Below, piece after piece: positions 20,480 to 31,269 of a stretch of 64,000 nucleotides of DNA (its first letter is position 1; every line of letters starts with the position of its first letter). The stretch spans positions 344,501-408,500 of the forward strand of contig CAJNDS010002122.1 of NCBI GenBank assembly GCA_905221605.1. The letters are read 5' to 3'. Made by a program: the position numbers and the translations under genes. The DNA comes from Symbiodinium natans (lineage: Eukaryota; Sar; Dinophyceae; Suessiales; Symbiodiniaceae). The notes below the pieces were generated by a model, which was not told where the DNA came from, made no database searches, and saw only the letters and a list, made by a program, of their open reading frames with translations.

Positions 20480-20940
20480 CTACTTGGAGGTTCACGACCA
20501 GTCAGTCAGTAAGTTATGTGCAGAGTTTCTTTTGGCCAAAATACAGTGCACAGTGCATCATTTTTGTTGCTGCACCGATGATAAGTGAGGGGTTTACGAA
20601 AAAAGGGGACCCCTAATGTAGATCCCTAAATAGTAGAATTCCCTTCTAACAAGGACCCCAAGAAGGTACCCCTAATCTCGAAAACCCCCTTCTAAGCCTA
20701 CTTACAGCCACCCAACCCTTGGAGGTTCATGGTACTTATCAACCCAACTATAGCTGTACTTATCACCCAATTATAACTACCACATTAGGGCACTTAAGGG
20801 GCTTACAAGGTGGGTTAGAAGTACAGTTCTAACTTGGCTGATAACCCCTAAACCCTAAACCCTAAACCCTAAACTCTAAACCCTTATAACAGAGTTAACA
20901 GTACCACTTTGGGTGACAAGTACCACACCTCCAAGCAGGC
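20480..20940. mobile_element. composite of hairpin elements with telomeric insert
   Basis: Family 1 ends (ACTTGGAGGTTCACG at 20483, TGGAGGTTCATGGTACTTAT at about 20718, ACCACACCTCCAAG at about 20935) surround other hairpin sequence and a short CCCTAAA array near 20847-20882. No coding frame. Confidence 0.5.
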
Positions 20941-21000
20941 TTCAAGGGGCCGCCTTATGAGAGCTCCGCGGTCGCCATAAGGGCATGAACCGCCCGAACC

Positions 21001-21032
<32 letters not shown>

Positions 21033-21436
21033 ACCCTTAACCCTAAACCCTAAACCCTAAACCGAGGGGGCAGTGGAGAACATGCGGAGCTCTGAATCCC
21101 ATAGAAGCCCCACAAAGCCCCTGTAAAACCCTCTAAACCTGGAAGCCGGCTGTAAAGCTGTCTAGAACACCCCTATAAACCCCATGAACCTTTGTGAACT
21201 CCTTCAGGGCCCAGCCCTATCAGCTCCAGAGACGGAATCCGGTTTCGGGTGTAGGGATCCCCTAGGATTTAGGGCTTAGGGTCGTGAGGATCCTGTAAAC
21301 CCTAAATCCTGCAAACCCTCGATCCCTAAACCCCAAAACCCAAAAACCCAAAACCCCAAAACCCTAAACCCTGAACCCTCAACCCTAAACAGCCCAAAAC
21401 CCTAACCCCAAACCCGAAACCCTAAATCCTGCAAAC

Positions 21437-21526
21437 CCTCTGAGCATCGAGGGCAGGCCGCACCAGGCGCCAGCGCTTGCCCCCGTCGCGCGAGCCCCCG
21501 GTGAGCTTCTCCAGGAAAGGCTCGGC
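21437..21526 (-). CDS. exon beside a duplicated acceptor
   Basis: TTTGCAG|GCC acceptor, then AEPFLEKLTGGSRDGGKRWR and LVRPALDAQR, ending AGAGG|GTTTGC. Charged, globular-like composition. The acceptor region lies in the imperfect duplication that flanks the 21555-21726 telomeric array. Confidence 0.55.
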
Positions 21527-21530
21527 CTGC

Positions 21531-21745
21531 AAACTGCAGGGGGCATCTTGGGGCTGGGTTTAGGGTTTAGGGTTTAGGGTTTAGGGTTTAGGGTTTAGGG
21601 TTTAGGGTTTAGGGTTTAGGGTTTAGGGTTTAGGGTTTAGGGTTTAGGGTTTAGGGTTCAGGGTACAGGGTTCAGGGTTTAGGGTTTAGGGTTTAGGGTT
21701 TAGGGTTTAGGGTTTAGGGTTTAGGGAAACTGCAGGGGGGATCTT
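21531..21745. repeat. TTTAGGG array flanked by imperfect 19-bp duplication
   Basis: AAACTGCAGGGGGCATCTT (21531-21549) and AAACTGCAGGGGGGATCTT (21727-21745) bracket about twenty-four units. Confidence 0.75.
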
Positions 21746-22029
21746 CGGCTTGGCTTGTGCAACTTCTCAGGGTTCAGAGTTCCCTAGACCCTGCCTAAGG
21801 CTCAACCCTGAACCCTGAACCCTGAACCCTAAACCCTACACCCTAAACCCTAAACCCTAAACCCCAGACCCCAGACCCTAGACCCTAAACCTAGGGCTCA
21901 GGGCACTCTGGGGGCTTAGGGGACACCCAAGGGTTCAGGCCTATAGGGGTGTTTGGGGCGGCATCCTCGACGATGCTCAACCCTCCGGATTTAGGTTTAG
22001 GGCCGAGGGTTTAGCGTTTAGGATTTAGA

Positions 22030-22127
22030 GTGGGATGTTCTCCCTTATACTAACAGTCCTAAACGGGGTTCCAGTACCTCCTATTAGAATCCTTCTTAAG
22101 GACCGTCCGTAGAAGCGGGAACATCGC
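22030..22127. mobile_element. hairpin family 2
   Basis: GGGATGTTCTCCCTTATACT at the left and GCGGGAACATCGC at the right, each with a TAACAGTCCT or AAGGACCGT arm. Better copies are at 39550-39650, 37405-37516 and 58704-58813. Confidence 0.65.
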
Positions 22128-22678
22128 AAGGTTTAGGGTTTCGGGCTCTGGCAGTTTAGGGGTTAAGGGGTTTAGGGTTAGGGTTTAGTCCTTGCAATCA
22201 TCGTCTTGCGTTGGGGAACCCCTGATCCTAGACCCCGCACTTTAACCCTGGACCCTGGCTGAAGTTCCCCAAGACCCGAAATCCAAACACGATAGCCCCA
22301 GACCCTACACCCTTAGACTGGAACCCCGTAGATCACCAAGATCGACAAAAAGCAACACCCAAACTCAAAAAAAAAACCTAAACCCTAAGCACTAAACCCT
22401 AAGCCCTAAACCCTAAACCCTAAGCCCTAAACCCTAAACTCAAAACCCTAAAATCGAACAAGAAAAACAAAAACGAAAAAGCAGTCACGCCTTGTTGAGC
22501 TCTGTCTTTTGCCGCTGCAGCGAGAGTAGCGACTGGAGCACCGAATCTTCGGAGGGGCGAGCCCCTCCTCCGAAACAAAGAAGGGAGGGGGGTCTAGGGT
22601 TTAGGGTTTAGGGTCTTGGGTTTCGGGCTTAGGGTTAACCCTAAACCCCCAACCCACCCTAAACCCTAAACCAAATGC

Positions 22679-22812
<134 letters not shown>

Positions 22813-22920
22813 CTAACCCTAAACCCTGCACCCTAAAACCGGCTGAGGGTTTGGGGAGTTGGGGAGATAAACAGTTGGGCTTAGTTTTTGGGTTTAGGGT
22901 TTAGGGTTTAGGGTTTTTGG

Positions 22921-23013
22921 GCAGTCCTGACGCCAGCCCGACCGCTTTCCGCAGCGTCGACACGGCCTGGGGGTTGCTGCGACGTGCCCTCAATCGTTTC
23001 CAGAACTCATAGG
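22921..23013 (-). CDS. exon candidate
   Basis: Minus frame PYEFWKRLRARRSNPQAVST then LRKAVGLASGLP, 31 codons of helix-forming, basic sequence. The next minus candidate upstream in transcript order is 23122-23179. Confidence 0.5.
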
Positions 23014-23121
23014 GCTTATAGTAGGGTCCATAGGGTTTATAGGGGCCCTAAACCCTAAACCCTAAACCCTAAACCCTAAACCCTAAACCCTAAACCCTAA
23101 ACCCTAAACCCTGGGGCTTAG

Positions 23122-23179
23122 GGTGGTGCCTTTCCAAACATCTCTGGACTCGGGGCTTGGGCCCCGAACTTCGAGAGCC
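23122..23179 (-). CDS. exon candidate
   Basis: Minus frame ALEVRGPSPESRDVWKGTT between a CCCTAAA and a TTTAGGG array. Confidence 0.4.
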
Positions 23180-23615
23180 CGTTTAGGGTTTAGGGTTTAG
23201 GGTTTAGGGTACGGAATAGTCCTCAAATCATACTAAGGTCTTACTTACAAGGAATATTCCTTAAATCATATTCCGGATGCCCGTTTCTTCTAAGGTCTAT
23301 GAGTATTGGGCTCCCCGGGGGAACTTCGAACCCTAAACCCCGAAAAGACCTGAAGCAAAAGCCCTGCAAACCCGAACTCCCTGAAACCCTTAAAACCCTT
23401 AAAACCCTTAAAGCCCTTAAAACCCTTAAAACCCTTAAAACCCTTAAAACCCTTAAAACCCTAAAACCCTGAAACCCCAAAAGATCTCGAACTCTAAGGC
23501 CCATCGCCCTAAACCCCAAACCCTGTCGACCAGAGTGTAGGGTTAGGGTTTAGGGCTTACGGTTTAGTAAGGGTTTAGGGTTTAGGGTTTAGGGTTTAGG
23601 GTTTAGGGTTTGGGA

Positions 23616-23768
23616 ATCACCCTTAGCCACGAAGAAATGACCCTGAGCCACGAAGAAATGACCCTAAGCCACGAAGAAATGACCCTGAGCCACGAAGAAA
23701 TGACCCTTAGCCACGAAGAACTGACCCTTAGCCACGAAGAAATGACCCTTAGCCACGAAGGTGTATAG
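23616..23768 (+). CDS. 21-bp tandem repeat encoding MTLSHEE heptapeptide
   Basis: Seven in-frame copies of ATGACCCTTAGCCACGAAGA + A (third-position changes CTT/CTG/CTA), then GGTGTATAG. The repeat length is a multiple of three, and most of the differences are silent in the plus frame (CTT/CTG/CTA). The exceptions are first-codon changes (ATC or CTG for ATG) and the last unit. This favours coding, but 21-bp slippage alone could give it. Confidence 0.45.
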   Translation: MTLSHEEMTLSHEEMTLSHEEMTLSHEEMTLSHEELTLSHEEMTLSHEGV

Positions 23769-23856
23769 GGTTTAAATATATATGGTAAGAGAGGTTTAGG
23801 GTTTAGGGTTTAGGGTTTAGGGTTTAGGGTTTAGGGTTTAGGGTTTAGGGTTTAGG

Positions 23857-23928
23857 GCCGCCTCGGCAGAGGGCGCCACCGCGACGGCGCTGAAGGCAGC
23901 TGGGTACGTGCAGTGGGGCCTCAACCAG
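23857..23928 (+). CDS. exon with array-derived acceptor and CAG|GTACCC donor
   Basis: A TTTAGGG array ends ...TTTAG|GG and the frame continues AASAEGATATALKAAGYVQW GLNQ to CCAG|GTACCC. The acceptor AG would be the last telomeric unit itself. Confidence 0.55.
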
Positions 23929-23952
23929 GTACCCGAAACCTCATGCGTTCCC

Positions 23953-24155
23953 CTACTCGGAGGTTCATGTTTAGGGTTCAGGGTTTAGGGTTTGGGGTTT
24001 AGGGTTTTAGGTTTTGGGTTTAGGGTACTTATTAAGCCAATTATCACTGTACTTATCACAAAATTAGAGCCATGTTAGGGTGCTCAAGGGGCTTACAAGT
24101 GGGTTCTAAGTACAATTATCACTGAGTTATGAGTACCATGAACCTGCAAGTACTA
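23953..24155. mobile_element. hairpin family 1 split by telomeric repeats
   Basis: Left end ACTCGGAGGTTCATG is interrupted by a TTTAGGG tract (23970-24026) and resumes TACTTATTAAGCCAATTATC. The right end is GAGTACCATGAACCTGCAAG. In intact copies the text reads GGTTCATGGTACTTA, so the tract sits at the CATG|GTAC position. Confidence 0.75.
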
Positions 24156-24159
24156 CCTC

Positions 24160-24352
24160 CCCTCTATACCACCCCCCCCCCCCCCCCAGGTGCCCCCTAT
24201 AATAAGGCTATTCAGGGATCCTAAACCTTAAACCCTGAACCCTAAACCCTAAACCCTAAACCCTAAACCCTAAACCCTAAACCAAATCAAGGTCATTTAG
24301 GGGGGGGGTGGGGGGGGGAACCTAGAGGGGTGGTATAGAGGGGGGGTAGTCG
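24160..24352. mobile_element. hairpin family 5 with telomeric insert
   Basis: CCCTCTATACCACCCC at the left and GGGGTGGTATAGAGG at the right form the inverted ends; AGGCTATTCAGGGATC and a CCCTAAA array lie in the middle. Relatives at 45005-45135, 46585-46715 and 61470-61525. Confidence 0.7.
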
Positions 24353-24445
24353 GCAAGCCCATGCCGTGTGAACCCAATACCCTGAACCTTGAAACCTCGA
24401 TTTCCCAGTCTTGAATCCCAACCCCTGAGGGTGTAACTTGGTTGG

Positions 24446-24675
24446 GTTTAGGGTTTAGGGTTTAGGGTTTAGGGTTTAGGGTTTAGGGTTTAGGGTTTAG
24501 GGTTTAGGGTTTAGGGTTTAGGGTTTTTAGGGTTTAGGGTTTAGGGTTTAGGGTTTAGGGTTTAGGGTTTGGGTTTAAGGGTTTAGGGTTTAGGGTTTAG
24601 GGTTTCGGGTTTCGGGTTTCGGGTTTAGGGTTTAGGGTTTAGGGTTTAGGGTTTAGGGTTTAGGGTTTAGGGCTT
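24446..24675. repeat. long TTTAGGG array
   Basis: About 230 bp with a TTTTTAGGG and three TTTCGGG units internally. Confidence 0.95.
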
Positions 24676-25114
24676 GAGTTTAGGGCCTGTTTAGGGTTTA
24701 GGGCTGAAGTTCGGGGCCTGTTCAGGGTTAAAGGCTTAAATTCAGGGCCTCTTCAGGGTTCAGGGCCTGCGTTTAGGGTCTATTTAGGTACCTGAACCTT
24801 GGACCCTAAACCCCAAACCCCAAACCCCAAAACCCCAAAACCCCAAAACCCCAAACCCCAAACCCTAAACCCTAAACCCTAAACCGTGGGGTCACACACA
24901 GGGCGAGGCAGGTTGCAGCAGCAGCAGGAGCGCCCCACAAGCAGCCAGAAGAGGGCACCGGCGTCCTCTCGCAACGCTCTGATACCCAAACTCGGTTTCG
25001 GGTTTAGGGTTTAGGGTGTAGGGCGTAGGGTTCAGGGTTTAGTGCTTTGGGTTAGGGTTTAGGGTTTAGCGTGTAACGGTTTAGGGTTTAGCGTTTAGCG
25101 TTTAGCGGGCGGTT

Positions 25115-25380
25115 TCCCAAAAAACATAGGGGTGCCCTTTCTTGCGGCTCCTATTTGTTTTGAGAAGGGGGACAGAAGGTATGACCAGCCATATGGTTGG
25201 TCAACTGCTTCCATAAGAGGTATAAGGAGGGACCCCCGAAGGGACCCTTAACTCTTATGGCCCTAAATAACCCTATATATTCCTTCTATAGTCCCTGTAT
25301 ACCGAAGTAGCACCTAAATAACCCCTGAAGAACCCCTAAGGTCCCTTATAAGGGTCCCTCCTTTAGTCCCTTGAATCCAG
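25115..25380. mobile_element. hairpin-type elements (family 6)
   Basis: GGAGGGACCCCCGAAGGGAC and the complementary AAGGGTCCCTCCTTTAGTCC form inverted arms around AT-rich CTATATATTCCTTC. A related copy lies at 51085-51275. Confidence 0.55.
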
Positions 25381-25720
25381 CAGTCTTGGCTGTCCGTCCT
25401 TCAAGGGTTTAGGGTTTAGGGTTTGGGGTTTAGGGTTTAGGGTCCTGGAGCACTATAAGGCTCTGACGGACAGTACGGCACTTTGTTTGTACTCAGCCCC
25501 CCCTAAACCCAAAGCCCCAAGCCCCAAGCCCCAAACCCCAAACCCTAAACCCTAACCCTAAACCCCAAACCCCAAACCCTAACCCCTAAACTCTAACCCT
25601 GAACCCTATACACCCTAAACCGCGTTCGGGTTTAGGCTTTGGGGGTCCGGGTTTGGGGTATGGGTCTAGAGGCTACGAGAACCTCTAGGCCCTAAAGCCT
25701 ATACCCTCTAGACCCCCGCC

Positions 25721-25828
25721 CTGGTGTCCTGGAAATGGAGGCTGGCGGGGCATAGCTTCGATTTCCAAGCTGAAAAATTCGAACTACGCTCCTATTTTGG
25801 GGGATTCGGAAGTTTTGTCGGGCTTTAA
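25721..25828 (+). CDS. exon candidate ending in TAA
   Basis: Frame LVSWKWRLAGHSFDFQAEKF then ELRSYFGGFGSFVGL and TAA. Aromatic-rich, non-repetitive. A short plus candidate (VLEHYKALTDSTALCLYSA, 25442-25500) precedes it. Confidence 0.45.
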   Translation: MVSWKWRLAGHSFDFQAEKFELRSYFGGFGSFVGL

Positions 25829-25983
25829 GCATGAGAATGATCGCAGCTTGGCGTATGGGGCCCTTGTAGGGCTTAGGGCTTAGGGGTTTCAGGCTTAGGG
25901 CTTGGGGCTTTGGGGAAGTATCCGCGCCACCAGCAACGCGGGCTGAGCCGGCAATGAAGAAATGTCCCTAAACCCCAGACTTG

Positions 25984-26070
25984 GGATGTCCTTGATAGGG
26001 ATGATAGTACCCTCTACTATAATCCCTATTAAGGAATGTTAGTATCAGGGGGAACACCTAGTCCCTAAAC
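25984..26070. mobile_element. hairpin family 2
   Basis: Degenerate copy: GGGATGTCCTTGATAGGG to AGTATCAGGGGGAACACC with TACCCTCTACTATAATCCCT in the middle. Confidence 0.5.
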
Positions 26071-26148
26071 TCTACTGGCCCTGAAGCCCCCAAAAGACAC
26101 CGGGTGTGCTCCTTTACTCCACGAGACGCCCTAGAAAGACCCTAAAAC

Positions 26149-26149
<1 letters not shown>

Positions 26150-26219
<70 letters not shown>

Positions 26220-26272
26220 TTATTTATTCATTTATTTAATATGACTTTTTATATATATATATATATATATAC
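26150..26272. repeat. (TA)n microsatellite
   Basis: Three TA runs broken by TTTATTTATTCATTTATTT. Confidence 0.95.
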
Positions 26273-26351
26273 ACTGTGAAAACTCGGAAGAACTGCTCAT
26301 AGCATTCCCTTATGGGTCCCTATGTACTTCTTCTATACGAACCTCCAAAAC

Positions 26352-26456
26352 CCTGTTCGAAGTATAAAGGCCCCTATAATTCCAGCCGAAACTAGGACTT
26401 GTGCCACTTGTGCAGTTGGAGGTCTGGCGCCGGATTCGTAGAAAGTCCCAAGCGGC
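26352..26456 (-). CDS. exon candidate
   Basis: Minus frame PLGTFYESGARPPTAQVAQV then LVSAGIIGAFILRTG, 35 codons; the second half is hydrophobic and could be membrane-associated. Confidence 0.45.
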
Positions 26457-26873
26457 TTCAAGGTTTCGGGCCTAGGGTTCGTGTGTAGGGTTTAGGGTTT
26501 AGGGTTTAGGGTTGGGGGTTTTGGGGGTTTAGGGTTGAGGGTTTTGAGGGTTTAGGGTTGAGGGTTTGAGGAGTTTGGGGTTTGAAAGCTTAAGCTGAGT
26601 CTCCGATTTGGTTTTAGGAAAAATTAAGCCTTCTAAGGTTACTCACGCCTGTAGGGCTTACAACACCCTTACCTTGACACTCTCAGCCCTAAAAACCCGC
26701 CGAAGCCCGAAAAAAACCGAAATCCCCCCCCCCCCCCCACCCCCAAAAAAAAAAAAAAAAACGAACAAACCAAACACGACTAATTGACAACAGCCCTAAG
26801 CCTTAAACCCCGCAACCACAGGCAGGTTCACAGTTGGGGGCTTACGAGTGTCTGGCGTTTAGAGCTTTTCAGT

Positions 26874-27000
26874 AGGGTTTAGGGTTTAGGGTTTAGGGTT
26901 TAGGGTTTAGGGTTTAGGGTTTAGGGTTTAGGGTTTAGGGTTTAGGGTTTAGGGTTTAGGGTTTAGGGTTTAGGTTTAGGGTTTAGGGTTTAGGGTTCAG
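26874..27000. repeat. TTTAGGG array
   Basis: About eighteen units ending in TTCAGG/ATTTAGG variants. Confidence 0.95.
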
Positions 27001-27011
27001 GATTTAGGTTG

Positions 27012-27110
27012 CCTAGAACGTATGGAGTAGAGGATCCTTTGGAAAAAGTACGGGGCACACCCCGGGCCGCAATGCCTAATGCTAGCACCTGGACTATACT
27101 ATACGAATAG
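27012..27110 (+). CDS. exon candidate, plus-strand gene at 27-29 kb
   Basis: Frame PRTYGVEDPLEKVRGTPRAA then MPNASTWTILYE to a TAG. First of several plus-strand candidates up to 29.04 kb. Confidence 0.45.
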   Translation, partial: PRTYGVEDPLEKVRGTPRAAMPNASTWTILYE

Positions 27111-27380
27111 CTCTTCTATACTACAGGCAACGACGACCCCAGCCCGAAACCTTGAACAAACATCTGGAGGCCCCCAAACGCAACCATAAGACAAAGCCCA
27201 CCAACCCGACGCGGCATAAAACGCCGAAACCTACGAGTACAAACCCGAATTAGACCTGAAACTGATGAAAGCCATAACCCCACGCAGCCCTAAGCCAAAA
27301 ACCTTGAACCCTAACCCAAGTTGGAACTTACACCTTTCCCCCCCCCCCCCCCCCCCCCCCCCCAGCCAAACCCCCCCACC

Positions 27381-27474
27381 CCTGAAGCCCCTCAGCCCTG
27401 GAAACCCTCAGTGGACGTGGCCCCGGGCTGCTTCCGGCGGGACGGCCAACAGAGACTCCAGCGCCTCATCTCAG
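27381..27474 (+). CDS. exon with TCAG|GTGTAC donor
   Basis: Frame PEAPQPWKPSVDVAPGCFRR then DGQQRLQRLIS, leaving at a clear donor. The Pro-rich start follows a 24-base C-run, so the left boundary is unclear. Confidence 0.5.
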
Positions 27475-27691
27475 GTGTACTGCACGCCTCTCTAAACCCT
27501 AAACCCTAAACCTAGTTCATGGTTGGGATAGTATTAGAAATTTAATCTTGTATTCCTTATAGGGTTTAAGTACCCTTAAAAAATGTAAAATTGTACCCAA
27601 CTATGACAAAGAAACCCGACACCCTAACACCTCGAACAACGAACAAGGGAAACAACCCGGGCTTGAAACCCTAAACCCACATACCTTGGGA

Positions 27692-27752
27692 GGTTCCCCC
27701 TCACACAAACAGTCCTTCATAGGAGTGTTTGTGGGGAACATCCCAACCTCTA
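27692..27752. mobile_element. hairpin family 2, short copy
   Basis: GGTTCCCCCTCACACAAACA to GTGTTTGTGGGGAACATCCC, an almost perfect 61-bp stem-loop. Confidence 0.7.
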
Positions 27753-28197
27753 CCCCTAAAACCCTAAAACGCAAACCCTAAAACCCAAACCCTAAGACCC
27801 AAACCCTAAAACCCAAACCCTAAAACCCAAACCCTAAAACCCAAACCCCAAACCCTGAACCCTAAAACCCTTTGAGGGTTAAGGGGGCTGGGGACCCTCC
27901 ACCCTGCAGCCCAAGGCCCCTGAACCCTGGCGGGAGCCTCCGTAGCCACGATGCCCTCGTAACCTGGAAAGGTCAGACTTTCTAAGGTGGGGTTTGGCTG
28001 TATAGGGTTTCGGGCTTGAGGTTCAGGGCGTTTAGGGTTTAGGGTTTAGGGTTTCGGGTTTAGGGTTTAGGGTTCAGGGTTCAGGGTTTCGGGTTTAGGG
28101 TCTAGGGTGGGGGTTAATTAGGGGTTGGGCTTCGGTGTGCGCGCTACACAAGAAGGCTCCCCTTATGGGCGAGCAGCTTTCACCAAGAAGTTGCCCT

Positions 28198-28400
28198 TCA
28201 GATGATTCCCTGGCGATCTTCTTGTGTCCAAAGTTGTAGAGTCGCCCGATTCGGCCTTAAGTATTCTGCAAGCAGGACACCGGCCTGACCAGTGGGAAGC
28301 ACCTCTAATAGACATTTCATGACTGCGTGTAGCGGCTGGCGTTCGAGCCGTTCAGAGATCTCGTTCAATCTTGATGTGGTAATCTCCACCGGAGGAATCG
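28198..28400 (-). CDS. coding block, helical Leu-rich protein segment
   Basis: About 67 codons open, VEITTSRLNEISERLERQPL, then HAVMKCLLEVLPTGQAGVLL and AEYLRPNRATLQLWTQEDRQ to a TGA. The heptad-like Leu spacing makes this one of the best coding stretches in the window. A plus-strand 75-codon frame overlaps and is judged the shadow. Function unknown. Confidence 0.55.
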
Positions 28401-28487
28401 TCTACACGGAAGTACCTCTTACCAGTGCGAAAAACAACTTCGCATTGTCATCAGCAAGCCAAACCCGAAACCCTGGACTTTTCGGGT

Positions 28488-28575
28488 GGGCCAGGACAGC
28501 AGAAGCACAGGATTGCTAGCGGTTGGCTTGTCAAGGGAGTGTGGGACATGCGATACCCCCGCGGTTTCGGGTTTA
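28488..28575 (+). CDS. exon candidate
   Basis: Frame GPGQQKHRIASGWLVKGVWD then MRYPRGFG, plus strand, continuing the 27-29 kb set. Confidence 0.4.
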
Positions 28576-28702
28576 GGCCCAAGCCCTTGAACTCTGTAGA
28601 CACAAACCCTTGGGTTTAGGGATTGGGGCCCGTGAAGCTGTGCACGAGCCCCGAAACCTTGAAGCCTAAACCCCAAGTAGGGTTTACGGGTTAGGCTTTG
28701 GG

Positions 28703-28800
28703 GCACTGCAAAACATGTTCCTAAAGCAGGACCCTCTTAAGCTCAACATCCAAAGGACCTACCTAGTTATGGAAACGAACAGACGAACTCAAGCCCTAAA
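28703..28800 (+). CDS. exon candidate
   Basis: Frame ALQNMFLKQDPLKLNIQRTY then LVMETNRRTQAL, 32 codons with good composition. Confidence 0.45.
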
Positions 28801-28949
28801 CCCGAAACCCGAAGCCCTACGCCCGCCCAAGCCCTAGGCCCCAAGGCCTACTCAGAAACGTCGAAGTCACATCAACTTTTTATTGCACGATGCTTCCCCT
28901 AATGAACGCCGCCCTCAATCTGTTTCCCCCAAGTAAACGCTGTGCGAGG

Positions 28950-29036
28950 ATGGAGAAATTCACGAACCCCCAGTTCTATGCAGCAGTTTGTGCATGCATG
29001 GCGGATGCGACTTCAGCAAGTACGAGTAGGGCCTAA
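28950..29036 (+). CDS. terminal exon candidate
   Basis: GCGAG|G then MEKFTNPQFYAAVCACMADA TSASTSRA and TAA at 29034-29036. Confidence 0.4.
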   Translation: MEKFTNPQFYAAVCACMADATSASTSRA

Positions 29037-29274
29037 GCCCTAAGCCCGAAACCCTACCCTAAACCCTAAACCCTCAGCCCGAAGCCCGCCCTAAGGCCGA
29101 AGCCCTGTAGACCCCAAGAAGCTAAGAGCCTTGACTCCCGGAAGCCTCAAAGCCCCAGACCCTGAGTCCCTAAACTTCCCTCAACCCTACAGTTTAGGGT
29201 TTAGGGTTTAGGGTTTGGGGCTTAGGGTTTAGGATTTAGGGTTTAGGGTTTAGGGTACCCCTAAACCCTAAACC

Positions 29275-29345
29275 CGATATTCGGGCCCGGGGGCCGTCGA
29301 TGCCACTGGCGATCTCTTCGAGGAATCCCAGGGGTATGGCAGCCT
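29275..29345 (-). CDS. exon candidate
   Basis: Minus frame PEAAIPLGFLEEIASGIDGP RARI between short facing arrays. The array to its left forms a GGGTACCC-centred palindrome. Confidence 0.4.
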
Positions 29346-29757
29346 CGGGGGGCTTTAGGGTTTAGGGTTTAGGGTTTAAACGGTTGAGGGTTTAGGGTTT
29401 AGGGCTTTAGGTTTCTTTGGGGGCTTTTGGGGGATCGGGGTTGCGGCAGCCTGTGGGAGCTTTTGGACTTTGGGATTCTTTGGGGGTTTGAGGTTTAGGG
29501 TTTAGGGTTTAGGGTTTAGGGTTTAGGGTTCGGGTTTAGGGTTTAGGGTTTGGGGCTATCGGGCTTAGGGTTTCGGCTTTTTGGGCTTAGGGTTTGCGCG
29601 TTTGGGGCTTAGGGTTTCGGACGTTTGGGCTTAGGGTTTCGGCCTTTTGGGGGTGCACATGCCGCGAAGAACAGCGGTCACGTAGGGCGGAGGCACAAGA
29701 ACCCTAATTACTAACAATCGATCCAAACCTTGCCTGAACCCCTGAACTCACCAGTGC

Positions 29758-29838
29758 TTAGTCAAAAACTAGGGGCCCAGCTAGGGAATTTGTCAGCAGT
29801 TCCCCAAAAGAGGCGATCTCAGAGCAAATACAGTATTC
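29758..29838 (-). CDS. exon candidate ending in TAA
   Basis: Minus frame EYCICSEIASFGELLTNSLA GPLVFD then TAA. Protein-like, 26 codons. Confidence 0.35.
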   Translation of the reverse strand, partial: EYCICSEIASFGELLTNSLAGPLVFD

Positions 29839-30187
29839 CCTCAACACTAAAACCTAAACACCCAAAGCCCTAAACTCTGCAAAACCGTAAGCCCTAAACT
29901 TTACAACCCTACAACTTTAAATTTGAAATTTTAAACCCTAAACCCTAAACCCTAAACCATAAGCCTAAAACCCTACAAGCCCTGAAGTCCTGAAACCCTG
30001 AAACCCAAAAACCCACAAACCCCTAAAACCCTAAAAGCCATGAATTCCCAAAAACCTAAACTCCGAAAACTCTAAAGCTCTAATACGCTAAATCCTTGAA
30101 AAAACAAAAAAAAAGCCTAAAGCCCTCCAACCCTAAACCCCCAAAACCCTAAAACCCCAAACCCCTAAAACCCCAAAACCCAAAATT

Positions 30188-30375
30188 CCTTATACCCTGA
30201 ACCCCTAAATTCCTAAACCCTGCAACCCGAACAAACACACAAAAAAAAGCCTAATACCCTACATCAACCCTAAACCCTGATCCTTATACCCTGAACCCCT
30301 AAATTCCTAAACCCTGCAACCCGAACAAACACACAAAAAAAAGCCTAATACCCTAAATCAACCCTAAACCCTGAA
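30188..30375. repeat. 94-bp tandem duplication
   Basis: Two near-identical copies starting CCTTATACCCTGAACCCCTA at 30188 and 30282, including the A-rich CACACAAAAAAAAGCC motif. Confidence 0.9.
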
Positions 30376-30519
30376 CCCTAAACCCTAAACCCTCAACCCT
30401 CAACCCTCAACCCTAAACCCTAAACCCTAAACCTCTGAGATGCCAGCTAAGGGAGCGCCCCGTAGCTCCTGCCCACCTGTTCACCAGGAGCCAGGCAGGG
30501 GGGGGGGGGGGGGGGGTTA

Positions 30520-30800
30520 GGGTTTGGGTTTAGGTTTAGGGTTTAGGGTTTAGGGTTTAGGGTTTAGGGTTTAGGGTTTAGGGTTTAGGGTTTAGGGTTT
30601 AGGGTTTAGGGTTTAGGGTTTAGGGTTTAGGGTTTAGGGTTAGGGTGTAGGGTTTAGGGTTTAGGGTTTAGGGTTTCGTGTTTAGGGTTTACGGTTTAGG
30701 GTTTAGGGTTTAGGGTTTAGGGTTTAGGGTTTTGGGTTTTGGGTTTTGGCTTTAGGGTTTAGGGTTTAGGGTTTAGGGTTTCGGGTTTCGGGTTTAGGGT
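30520..30800. repeat. long TTTAGGG array
   Basis: About 280 bp, preceded by a 20-base G-run; contains TTTTGGG and TTTCGGG variants toward the right. Confidence 0.95.
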
Positions 30801-30805
30801 TTTGG

Positions 30806-31066
30806 GTTTAGGGCGTCTCGCCACGCAGCGGCAGTAAGTAACATGTGTAAATGGCGCCCCAACACACCCAGGGGGGCGGGGGGGGGGGGGGGGGCATGTC
30901 ACGCGAAGGCATCTGTTTCCAATGCAGTCCAACAATTCTCATTGGTGCTAGGTTTCTTTTCCCCCACCCGCTGTGAGCTTTGGCAGGCCACCACGCAAGC
31001 CACTGCCTTTTAGGGTTTAGGCTGTCGCCCTCAATTCCCATCCCTACAAAGGTGTGGTGAAGGTAG
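30806..31066 (-). CDS. coding block split by a homopolymer
   Basis: Open minus frame containing LHHTFVGMGIEGDSLNPKRQ, then WLAWWPAKAHSGWGKRNLAP and MRIVGLHWKQMPSRDM, then a poly-Pro run from a G/C homopolymer, then WVCWGAIYTCYLLPLRGETP. The Trp-rich middle is good coding sequence. The homopolymer length decides whether the two parts are in frame. Confidence 0.45.
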
Positions 31067-31269
31067 CGGGGGGGGGGGGGGGGGGGAGGTAAGGGAGGGG
31101 GCACCACTTTAGTGGTCCTAAAGCAAGGCTCAGCCCAAGGGGCTGAATTCGACCATTCTCCAATGGCTCCACCGATTGTCCATCCAGTAAAGGTGTATCT
31201 CGCTGCCGGGTATCATTCTGGGTCCAGGCACCCTAGTAAAGGGTGGGTACGGCCTAAGCAGGCAGGGTG

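Noticed and set aside
23616-23768. CRISPR array
   Set aside because: Head-to-tail 21-bp units with no unique spacers; eukaryotic context.
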